Assembly (NCBI GenBank): GCA_910577935.1
Contig: CAJTOT010000017.1
Span: 145 to 64,144 of the forward strand
DNA from: an uncultured Hungatella sp.
GTDB taxonomy: Bacteria; Bacillota; Clostridia; Lachnospirales; Lachnospiraceae
Reading direction: 5' to 3'
Length of the DNA: 64,000 bases
The stretch's first letter is position 1. Every line of letters starts with the position of its first letter. The notes beneath the pieces are model-generated. The model was not told the DNA's origin, made no database searches, and worked only from the letters and a program-made list of their open reading frames with translations. This document shows, piece after piece, positions 26,324-34,143 of this stretch. Made by a program: the position numbers and the translations under genes.

Positions 26324-27477
26324 ACATTTCCCTCCTGTCGTCTCAGCAGTTCACTGACTGCCATCATGCAGGCGGCGGTCCCGTGTTGATTGTCCGCCAT
26401 CTGCGCCTCGCTTACATAGTACTCCGGGCGGCCTGTGCGGTCCTTGTGGTTGTGGGGGTCAGGCCCCCGGCCAAGCCCTGCGCTGGCGCAGATTCCATAC
26501 AGATGATACCCGTCCTCTTCTTTCTTCAGGTAAGTATCCCGGATACCTTCCAGAACCTGGACCCCCTTCTCTCCGTACGTCTCATCCAGGATACCCAGGC
26601 GGGCACCCTTCATCAGCGCGTAAGCCACCATGGCGCTTCCCGATGTTTCCAGGTAATTTCCGGGGAAATCCCTCTTGTCCACCACCTGATAAAACATCTT
26701 CGTCTCCTGGTCCTGGTATCTTAAAATGCCGTCTATGCCGTCTTTCAAAAGTTCGGCAAGCCTGAAAGCCCTGGGGGCGCGCTCCCAGGCCAGCTCATAC
26801 ACGTCGGCCAGAGCCATCAGATACCAGCCCTCTGCCCTCAGCCATACGGCCGGACTGCGCCCTGTCCCGGGATCTGCCCAGTCCGCCTTCAGGCTCACGT
26901 CACATCCGTGGACATACAGCCCCAGAGATATATCCCACAAAAGCCGGTGGGCGCTTACAAACTGGCCGATGATGTCATCCCACCGGTCTTCCCCCGTCTC
27001 CGCCAGCGTTCTGGCGTAAAAGGGCATGGCCATGTAAAGCCCGTCAAGCCACACCTGGTTGGGATAGATATCCTTATGCCAGAAGTTCCCTGTGGTTGTC
27101 CTCGGATAGTCTTTCAGGAAATCATACGCTCTCTTCACCGCCGCGTCATATCTGCCGTCCCCGGTTAAGTCCCTGAGAATCCTCAAGGATCTCCCGAAGC
27201 TCACCTTGTCGATGTTGTGCTCCCCCTCTTTCCAGTTGGCCACCGTCCCGTCTTCCGCCATCAGATAACTGCTGTTGTCTATGATATACTGGTTCCACCG
27301 GCCGTCTTTGGCGGCTTCTGCCAGATAAGACGCCCCGATGACGCACAGATCATCCTTGTAGTTCCACGGCTTCTCTTCCAAAAATTTTGGAAATGCCGTC
27401 CCCAGATACCTGGAAAAATACTCCAGCCACATCTCCTGATTCTGCATTTCCTGTTTCTGCATTTCCTGTTTCTGCAT
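26311..27477 (-). CDS. Glycoside hydrolase family 105/88, unsaturated (rhamno)galacturonyl hydrolase
   Basis: A 388-residue (alpha/alpha)6-barrel hydrolase that removes the unsaturated uronic acid left by pectate or rhamnogalacturonan lyases. Key segments are RTTTGNFWHKDIYPNQVWLD with the catalytic Asp, the VWLRAEGWYLMAL motif, and NYLETSGSAMVAYAL, all as in YteR/YesR. The frame is open to 27579, but ATG 27477 follows GGGAG and starts a run of three MQKQE-type repeats. It has no signal peptide, so it acts in the cytoplasm on imported oligosaccharides. Confidence 0.9.
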   Translation of the reverse strand: MQKQEMQKQEMQNQEMWLEYFSRYLGTAFPKFLEEKPWNYKDDLCVIGASYLAEAAKDGRWNQYIIDNSSYLMAEDGTVANWKEGEHNIDKVSFGRSLRILRDLTGDGRYDAAVKRAYDFLKDYPRTTTGNFWHKDIYPNQVWLDGLYMAMPFYARTLAETGEDRWDDIIGQFVSAHRLLWDISLGLYVHGCDVSLKADWADPGTGRSPAVWLRAEGWYLMALADVYELAWERAPRAFRLAELLKDGIDGILRYQDQETKMFYQVVDKRDFPGNYLETSGSAMVAYALMKGARLGILDETYGEKGVQVLEGIRDTYLKKEEDGYHLYGICASAGLGRGPDPHNHKDRTGRPEYYVSEAQMADNQHGTAACMMAVSELLRRQEGNVCCN

Positions 27478-27480
27478 TTC
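27436..27480 (-). repeat. 15-bp tandem repeat over the GH105 start codon
   Basis: Three units of GAAATGCAGAAACAG (one imperfect) read on the minus strand. Each supplies an in-frame ATG after the ribosome site. Confidence 0.85.
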
Positions 27481-27497
27481 CCGCTTCTCCCTTTCTC

Positions 27498-29573
27498 CTA
27501 AATTCCCGCGAAATCCCCGATTCTGTTTAAAATTTTCACGGTCTCGCCCATTGTAACCAGCTGCTCCGGGTAAAAACATTCATCTTCGCCCATATCCATG
27601 AACCCGAAATACAGGGCGCGGGCCACGTTGGTTCCGTAGTTGTTGCCGACCTTGTCCACGTCGGAGCAGACCGGCATGGTGCTGGAGGCATTCCGGTAGT
27701 TGACTCCGCAGGCCTGCATGGCCACCGTGGCCATCTCCTGGCGGGTTATATGGCCCTGAGGCATATGGGAGGCGCCGCTGCCCTCGGCGAGAAAGCCCTG
27801 TGATACCGCGATCTGCAGGCATTCCCCGCCCTTTTCGCCCCGGTCCTCTCCCCTGTCAGTTCCCCCGCAGACAAAGGGCATCAGCATCTGGGCCAGCTTC
27901 TCCCTGGTGATGAGCTCCTGGTCTTCTGTCCTGTCCCTGCTGTCCATAATTTCCCGGCAGATCAGGCGCTGCCGCTCCCAGTCCGCCTCATGCCCCTGCT
28001 CTTCCCGAGAAAGAACCACGTATCTCCGGCTCTGCTCCCTGTTGCCGCTCCCGTCAAACGCCGTCACCCGGACAAAGCGGCAGTTTTCCGGAACCGCGAA
28101 GTCTCTCCCTTCCCCTGCCTCTCCCCAGGTTTTTCCGTCCTCCGAGATCTCCCAGGCAAATCCGCACTGGCCATGCCCTCCGCAGAACTCCGCAGAGGCG
28201 CTGATCCTTCCATGCTCTGCGGGAACTCCCAGAATCCGGACCTTGCCGGGCCTTGGAAACCGCCGGCCGTTGATGACCACATTTTCCACCACCGGACAGG
28301 ACCAGTTCATCCCCCATATGTCTCTGTCGGCGCCGTCGATGACGATGTTTCTCAGAATCAGTCCCTCAATCGGCACTTCCTCAAATGCCTCCAGGAAGAT
28401 TCCGTAGTCTCCCCCCCTGGCTCTGATGTTTTCAATGGTAATATTTTTAAATACCGGCAGGTCGCTGCCGTTTCTTCCGTCCTCATAAAGCATGGTCCCG
28501 TGGATGGCTGCCCCGTGGATGTGGTCCATGACGCTGTCGGCCATGATGATGTCCTCCACCCTGCCTCCCCGCCTGGCGTTGGTCTTCATGCGCAGGGCGT
28601 AGGTGAGATTCGGGCTGGCGAAGCGGTTGTTCCAGGCAAGTACCCGGAGGATTCCGCCGCTCATCTCGCTTCCCAGCGCCACTCCCCCATGTCCGTCGGC
28701 AAAGTCGTTGTTCTCGATGAGCACATATTCACAGGGCACATTGGCCTGACGCCCGTCCCGGTCGCGTCCGGACTTTAAGCTGATGCAGTCGTCCCCCGTG
28801 TCAAACCGGCAGTTTAAGATATGTACGCCTCTGCAGCTCTCCGGGTCGCACCCGTCGTTGTTGGCCCCGTGGCTGGACAGAGTCAGGCCGTCTATGGTGA
28901 CGCTCCGGCACATCACCGGATTCAGCTGCCACATGGGGCTGTTCTTCAGCGTGATTCCCTCAAGGAGCACCCGGCTGCACCGGATAAACTGGACAAAGTT
29001 AGGCCTTAAGTAGTGGCCCGGCCCAAATACACGTCTCTCCAGGGGGACTCCGTCTATATTCATCTGGCGCAGAGCCTTCCGGTCTGCCAGCTGCAGGTCC
29101 GTCTTGTCGGAAGACCAGGCATTCTCCACCTGGTGATGCCAGTTCCACCAGTGTTCCGAATCGGCTCCCCCATCCAGAATGCCTTTTCCCGTCACGGCAA
29201 TATCATGGGCGTCACAGGCATAGACAAGGGCGCTGAAATTGTAGCAGGGCGTCGCTTCCCAGTGGCCGAACACCACCGGATAGTGGAGCTCCGGAGCTTC
29301 ATTGACAAAGGCAAGCACCGTGTCCTCGCTCTCCAGGCAGAGCTCCACCCCGCTTTTCAGATGAAGGCCCCCCGTGCGGTAGCGGCCCGCCGGAATCACG
29401 ACTCGTCCGCCGCCTTCCCTGCTGACTGTATCGATGGCCCTCTGCAGAGCCTCCGTCTGAATCTCCCCGCTGCCGGGCGCCGCTCCGAATTCCAGGACAG
29501 AGCGCTCCAGCGCCGGGATCACCGGCCTCTCTATCTGGTCTAAAATCGCCTTTCGCATCTGTAACTTGTCCAT
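27498..29573 (-). CDS. Glycoside hydrolase family 28 (polygalacturonase-type) with C-terminal SLH-like repeats
   Basis: A 691-residue protein. Residues about 25-430 are a pectin-type beta-helix with the GH28 active site: NNDGCDPESC, DTGDDCISLKSG, GHGGVALGSEMSG and RMKT. A beta-sandwich-like region follows (about 445-540). The last 150 residues resemble S-layer homology repeats (ITREKLAQMLM, then ITRQEMATVAMQACG, CSDVDKVGNNYG and a YPEQLVTMGETVKIL end). ATG 29573 follows TAGGAG. There is no signal peptide although SLH domains normally bind wall polymers outside the cell. It is expected to release galacturonate from oligomers. Confidence 0.88.
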   Translation of the reverse strand: MDKLQMRKAILDQIERPVIPALERSVLEFGAAPGSGEIQTEALQRAIDTVSREGGGRVVIPAGRYRTGGLHLKSGVELCLESEDTVLAFVNEAPELHYPVVFGHWEATPCYNFSALVYACDAHDIAVTGKGILDGGADSEHWWNWHHQVENAWSSDKTDLQLADRKALRQMNIDGVPLERRVFGPGHYLRPNFVQFIRCSRVLLEGITLKNSPMWQLNPVMCRSVTIDGLTLSSHGANNDGCDPESCRGVHILNCRFDTGDDCISLKSGRDRDGRQANVPCEYVLIENNDFADGHGGVALGSEMSGGILRVLAWNNRFASPNLTYALRMKTNARRGGRVEDIIMADSVMDHIHGAAIHGTMLYEDGRNGSDLPVFKNITIENIRARGGDYGIFLEAFEEVPIEGLILRNIVIDGADRDIWGMNWSCPVVENVVINGRRFPRPGKVRILGVPAEHGRISASAEFCGGHGQCGFAWEISEDGKTWGEAGEGRDFAVPENCRFVRVTAFDGSGNREQSRRYVVLSREEQGHEADWERQRLICREIMDSRDRTEDQELITREKLAQMLMPFVCGGTDRGEDRGEKGGECLQIAVSQGFLAEGSGASHMPQGHITRQEMATVAMQACGVNYRNASSTMPVCSDVDKVGNNYGTNVARALYFGFMDMGEDECFYPEQLVTMGETVKILNRIGDFAGI

Positions 29574-29584
29574 GAAAAAATCTC

Positions 29585-30682
29585 CTATCTCCCGTCTGTG
29601 AGACGGTCCAAATATTCTTTTAAATGTTCCCCGTGCCACTGGTGAGGCCCTTGACACAGCTCATGAATCAGGCGGTCTTCGGCGCCGTAAAGGCTGTAGG
29701 CCTTCCGGACAATCTCCACCTGCTCCGTCACGTTGGCTATCCCTCTGGGGCCATTGAGACGGTCATTTAAACATGACTGCACGAGAAACGGCCTGGGCGC
29801 TATCAGGCTCGCGATATCTCCCATGTCCAGGTGTTCCCACAGGCGCGGCACATAATTGCAGGAACAGTTCCGGTTCATGGTCAGGAGAGAGTCCCTGAAA
29901 CCGTACAGATACCCGCTGACAACCGCCAGCTTCACCCGGCAGTCCAGAGCCGCCAGCCACATGGCCTGCATCCCGCCGCCGGAGAATCCCAGACAGCTTA
30001 TATTGTCCGTGTCCCACTGTCCGCGCTCTTTAAGATAGTCCGCCGCCCTCATCAGATCCCAGGCCAGCATTCCCGCCACCGGAATCCCCAGGGGCTCCCC
30101 CATGTGGGCCAGAAAGTAACAGTCGCCCTTCAGCGCCGCCGCCGGGTCCAGGGTGTCCTCCCACTCTTCCCGCCGCTCGCCGAAGCCCCGGCAGTCCGGA
30201 CACACCGCCACGTACCCCAGCTTTGCCAGCTGCAGGCCGTAGTCGTAGCTGTACTGCCTGATCTTCTCCTCCACCGCCCCATAGCCCCGAACTCCCGCCA
30301 CCGAATATTTTCCGGCGCCGTTGTGCCCCGGCGGGCATAAAAAAGGCCGGGTGCGGGAACCGGCGCCTTCGGGAATGAGCAGATACATGGGCATCCACAC
30401 CTCCGGCTCCACCTGAATCCGGACATGCTCTCTCCTTATATTTCCCGGTAATATTGTAACCTCTTCCGTCACCGGCCGCAAGGAAGATTTTTCCATTTTT
30501 TTAAGCCCCAGAAGGTCTTCCAGCAGCTGTTTGACCTCTTCCCTCCATGCCTCAAATTCTTCTCTTGTATGCCCGGCAAAACAGTCCTGACGGGCATACT
30601 TATCAAATTTCCGAAGCATGGAGGGAAGGGTTCCATAACAGGTATGAATCTTTGGCAGATTCCTCTTCTCATCAGTCATCAT
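29585..30682 (-). CDS. Alpha/beta hydrolase (dienelactone hydrolase / acetyl-xylan-esterase-like)
   Basis: A 365-residue esterase-type protein. The nucleophile elbow is GFSGGGMQA, and other family parts are PFLCPPGHNGAGKYS (oxyanion region), VAVCPDCRGFGERRE, SLIAPRPFLVQSCLND (acid) and HQWHGEHLKEYLD with the likely catalytic histidine. Many relatives in carbohydrate operons remove acetyl or methyl esters from oligosaccharides. The position between a GH28 gene and the TTT permease suggests de-esterification of imported pectin fragments. No secretion signal is seen. Its start overlaps tctA by 11 bases. Confidence 0.82.
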   Translation of the reverse strand: MMTDEKRNLPKIHTCYGTLPSMLRKFDKYARQDCFAGHTREEFEAWREEVKQLLEDLLGLKKMEKSSLRPVTEEVTILPGNIRREHVRIQVEPEVWMPMYLLIPEGAGSRTRPFLCPPGHNGAGKYSVAGVRGYGAVEEKIRQYSYDYGLQLAKLGYVAVCPDCRGFGERREEWEDTLDPAAALKGDCYFLAHMGEPLGIPVAGMLAWDLMRAADYLKERGQWDTDNISCLGFSGGGMQAMWLAALDCRVKLAVVSGYLYGFRDSLLTMNRNCSCNYVPRLWEHLDMGDIASLIAPRPFLVQSCLNDRLNGPRGIANVTEQVEIVRKAYSLYGAEDRLIHELCQGPHQWHGEHLKEYLDRLTDGR

Positions 30683-32198
30683 TTACATCACTCCGGACAG
30701 ACGGCACAGCCGCGGCCGCAGCCTTTTTCTTCTTGTGCTCGGAATACACGGGCCACACCACGCAGGCCACGGAGATCAGCAGAAGAGCCGCCGAAAGAGG
30801 TCTGGTGAAGAATTCCGCGTAGCTGCCGTGAGCATAGCTGATTCCCTGGCGGAAGTACCGCTCCAGCTTGCTTGACAGGATAAACGCCAGCACCAGCGGG
30901 GATGTGGGCAGGGCCGCCACGCTCATGAAGATGGCCAGGAAGCACAGGGCCAGCATCACATAGATGTTGAACATGGTGTTGGAAATGCCGTAACCGCCGA
31001 TGTAGCAGATCACCAGAATCACGGTGTACAGGTAGTGATAGGGAACCTTGAGAATATAGGGGAACCACCGCTTGGTCACGATCTGAATAATGTAGGTGAC
31101 GATGGCGGACACCATGACGCAGGCGAAAATCAGCATGGCCAGGTTGGGCTGCTCCGTCATGAACAGGGGGCCTGCCTGGAGTCCGTGGATGGTCAGACCC
31201 GCGATGAGCATGGCGGTGATGCCGTCTCCCGGTATGCCCAGGGCCATCATGGGGATGAGCGCTCCGCCTAATGACGCATTGTTTGCCACCTCCGACGCCC
31301 ACACGCCTGCCGGGTTTCCCTTTCCGAAGCTGTCCGGGTCTTTGCTGATGCTCTTGGCGTAGCCGTAGGCGACCATGTTGGAGATGCCGGAGCCCATGCC
31401 GGGGAGAAAGCCGATCCACACGCCGGAGGCAAAGGCGAAGACGATAGTTTTAATATTTTCCACAATGTCTCTGATGCCCACTCCCAGGCCTTTCATCTTT
31501 CCCACGTCGGCGTCGGGCATGGAAGCCTCGCCTTTGGCGGAGTCTCTGATGATCTGGCACATGGCGAACATTCCCAGCATCTGGGCCACGGTGCTGATTC
31601 CTGCGGTCAGGTACACGTTTCCGAAAGTAAAGCGGGTGGCTCCGTTGATGGGGTCCATGCCGATGCAGCCCATGAGAAGGCCGATGCCCGCTGCCATAAT
31701 GCCTTTAAAGATATTTCCCTTTGAGAGGGAGGCGACCAGGGTGATGGCGCAGAAGCACAGAGAGAAGTACTCCCATGGACCCAGATGCAGGGCGAAGTCC
31801 GCGATCACCGGCGAGAGCACCGTGGCCAGGGCGACAGAGCCCACCGTTCCGATGAAGGAGGCGGTCATACCGATTCCCAGAGCCTTTCCCGCCTGTCCGT
31901 TCTTTGTCATGGGGAAACCGTCGAAGCAGGTGGCGATGGCAGATGAGGAACCGGGAATTCCGATGAGAACCGCGGAGATAAAGGTTCCCGACACGCCGCC
32001 GATCCAGATGGCCAGCAGAAGCACAAAGGAAGTCTCCGTGGAAAGTCCGAAGGTTACAGGCAAAAGCAGCGCGATGCCCAGTGTCGCCGACAGTCCGGGA
32101 ATCGCCCCGAAGACGATGCCCAGGGAGACCATGGCGACGATGAGCAGAAGATTGATGGGCTGCAGACATATCATTAACGCGTTTATGTATTCACTCAT
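30672..32198 (-). CDS. tctA: Tripartite tricarboxylate transporter large permease (TctA)
   Basis: A 508-residue membrane protein with about twelve hydrophobic segments and the TctA signature regions GAIPGLSATLGIALLLPVT and GFLPGMGSGISNMVAYGYAK, plus GIPGDGITAML. It forms the transport channel of a TTT system and works with TctB and the binding protein TctC. It is the third gene of the cluster. Known TTT systems carry citrate and other carboxylates; here the downstream glycosidases point to a uronic acid or oxidised sugar. Confidence 0.93.
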   Translation of the reverse strand: MSEYINALMICLQPINLLLIVAMVSLGIVFGAIPGLSATLGIALLLPVTFGLSTETSFVLLLAIWIGGVSGTFISAVLIGIPGSSSAIATCFDGFPMTKNGQAGKALGIGMTASFIGTVGSVALATVLSPVIADFALHLGPWEYFSLCFCAITLVASLSKGNIFKGIMAAGIGLLMGCIGMDPINGATRFTFGNVYLTAGISTVAQMLGMFAMCQIIRDSAKGEASMPDADVGKMKGLGVGIRDIVENIKTIVFAFASGVWIGFLPGMGSGISNMVAYGYAKSISKDPDSFGKGNPAGVWASEVANNASLGGALIPMMALGIPGDGITAMLIAGLTIHGLQAGPLFMTEQPNLAMLIFACVMVSAIVTYIIQIVTKRWFPYILKVPYHYLYTVILVICYIGGYGISNTMFNIYVMLALCFLAIFMSVAALPTSPLVLAFILSSKLERYFRQGISYAHGSYAEFFTRPLSAALLLISVACVVWPVYSEHKKKKAAAAAVPSVRSDVNDD

Positions 32199-32209
32199 GT
32201 TTCATCCTC

Positions 32210-32677
32210 CTAATCAAACAAGATGCCTGCAGGGAGTTTTACCTGGAAGCCCCACACGAACATGGCGTACAGTCCTGCCGTCACCAGGACGGCGATGGCT
32301 ATAGACGGAACCAGCTTCACCTTGCTGTTGCCTTTCAGGTCATAGATAAATGCCACCGTGGCAAAGGGCGTGGTGATGAGAAAGCCCAGCCAGTTCATGG
32401 CGACGGCATAGATCACCAGCATCAGATAGCTCTTGCTGATCTTTAAGATTCCCCCCTTGGGAAAATACGGTTTTTCTTCCGCCGCTCTCTCCTTGATTCC
32501 CTTGATAATCAGGGCGACGGAACTCATGGCGATAAGGATAATGGCTACATAGGGAAAGAGACGCGGCCCCGGCTCCAGGAGCTTGGCCGGCTGTTTGATG
32601 GACTGGCTGGCAAAGAAGAAGAACACGCAGCCTATGAGGCCCACGATTCCCGTCTTGGTGTCTCTACGCATTTTCAT
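32210..32677 (-). CDS. tctB: Tripartite tricarboxylate transporter small permease (TctB)
   Basis: A 155-residue protein with four hydrophobic segments, matching the small membrane subunit of TTT transporters. It shows the FPYVAIILIAMSSVALIIKG helix and a C-terminal WGFQVKLPAG end. The frame is open to 32731, but ATG 32677 gives the usual short N-terminus (MKMRRDTKTG) behind AAAGGGG. It is 11 bases from tctA. Confidence 0.88.
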   Translation of the reverse strand: MKMRRDTKTGIVGLIGCVFFFFASQSIKQPAKLLEPGPRLFPYVAIILIAMSSVALIIKGIKERAAEEKPYFPKGGILKISKSYLMLVIYAVAMNWLGFLITTPFATVAFIYDLKGNSKVKLVPSIAIAVLVTAGLYAMFVWGFQVKLPAGILFD

Positions 32678-32785
32678 AGTCAGAAAATCCCCTTTCTTTA
32701 TCGATTTTCCAAAATGTCCGCCTGAGGGCAACCGTTCCTAACATATACATGGCTGTATCCCTGGCAGGCGGACATACCGATTATT

Positions 32786-33856
32786 TTACTCCTGAACGTA
32801 CATGTCTAAATCTTTTGCGATCTGGACGAACTGGGCGTACTCTCCGTCGCGGATTTCCCTGGACTCTTCCATGTCATGCCAGCCGGGAATGTTTCCGATG
32901 CCGGCGATGCCCGCGTTGACCGTCTCGTCTTCCACAACTGCCTTCATGGCTGCGTTCATCTGGGCAACCATAGTCTCATCCATGCCGGCAGGTCCTAACA
33001 GGTAGTGGTACACGGACAGCACGCAGTCGTTAAAGCCCTGCTCCTGAAGAGTTTTGTAGTTGTCCGGCAGAGCCTCGGGATACTGGGAGATGGTGGTCCC
33101 GTCAGAGGATACTGTTCCGATGACCTTCAGCTTGCCGGCCTTCTCGTACTCCAGCGCATTGCCCACGCCCACGACGCCGATGTCGATAAATCCGCCTGCT
33201 AAGTTGGTGAGACGGTCGGACTCGGAAGCGCACTCCACAGCGTTCAGCTCAATGCCTGTGGTTCCTGTGATCATGCCGAACAGGAAGGTGTTGGCGCCTG
33301 CTGCCGGCATACCGGCGTTCAGCTCGCCGGGATGAGCCTTGGCGTACTCCACAAAGCCTGTGAAATCATCATAGGGCGCATCCGCCGGCACGGCCAATGT
33401 GGAGAATCCGTTGTCCTGGAGGCAGGCGATCAAGGTGAAGTCTTTGATGGGATTTACCTCCGCGTTGCCGGTTATGTACTGGATATTCAGAGCGGAAGTC
33501 GCAACCGTCAGAGTCGTCCCGTCCGCCTTGGAGGAGGCCACGGTCTGATGGCCTACGGTGTTGCTGTCATAGTTGGTCACCGTGGTCTTTAAGCCGTACA
33601 GACGGTTCAGTCCTTCGCTGTAGTAGCGGATTCCCAGGTCGGAACCGCCTCCCGCCTTGCCCGGCACCACCAGGGTGATCGTCTCGCCTTTCGGGAAACC
33701 GATACCATCCATGTCAGCCGAAGCCTCTCCCCCTGCCGGAACCTCTCCTCCTGCAGTTTCCGAAGCCCCCTGGCTTCCTGACCCGCCGCACGCGGCTGTT
33801 CCCAGCATTGCCACCGCCAAAGCGCCGGCTAATAAGACATTCATTCTTTTTTTCAT
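32786..33856 (-). CDS. tctC: TTT transporter substrate-binding lipoprotein (TctC/Bug family)
   Basis: A 356-residue exported protein. It has a signal peptide with lipobox LGTAACGG (lipidated Cys about residue 23), a Ser/Gly/Glu linker, then the Bug fold beginning FPKGETITLVVPGKAGGGSD. The Bug/TctC family binds carboxylates through water-mediated contacts. It would capture the ligand at the cell surface and hand it to TctAB. It is the first gene of an eight-kilobase operon that continues through an esterase, GH28, GH105 and a sugar isomerase. The divergent double-LysR gene is the likely regulator. Confidence 0.92.
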   Translation of the reverse strand: MKKRMNVLLAGALAVAMLGTAACGGSGSQGASETAGGEVPAGGEASADMDGIGFPKGETITLVVPGKAGGGSDLGIRYYSEGLNRLYGLKTTVTNYDSNTVGHQTVASSKADGTTLTVATSALNIQYITGNAEVNPIKDFTLIACLQDNGFSTLAVPADAPYDDFTGFVEYAKAHPGELNAGMPAAGANTFLFGMITGTTGIELNAVECASESDRLTNLAGGFIDIGVVGVGNALEYEKAGKLKVIGTVSSDGTTISQYPEALPDNYKTLQEQGFNDCVLSVYHYLLGPAGMDETMVAQMNAAMKAVVEDETVNAGIAGIGNIPGWHDMEESREIRDGEYAQFVQIAKDLDMYVQE

Positions 33857-34143
33857 AACTTTTCTCTCCTTGTTTGTTTTTTATAGACAGAGCTTACCTG
33901 TCAATTACAAGAACCGGTTCGTAAAACATTTTGTCAAAAAAGCATAGAAATTTTTAGTGTTTTTGTGTATTATGTCTCTCTTTTCTCTGCTTCTTATCTT
34001 TACAATTGAATTATATTATACAATCACATAATTTACAAAACCCAGTTATTTATGCTTTTCATATCATTTTAGTTATGGATGGATTCCTCTTGACATCTCC
34101 CGTGAAAGCCTCCAAAATAGAAGCAAAGGAAGGAGGAATCTCA
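33857..34143. promoter_or_regulatory. Divergent control region between tctC and the double-LysR gene
   Basis: AT-rich, 287 bases, without a gene. A perfect palindrome GAACCGGTTC lies at 33911-33920 on the tctC side, next to a TTGACA on the minus strand. It is a candidate operator. Promoter elements on the plus side (TTTACA, TACAAT) are present but not at ideal spacing. Confidence 0.4.
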
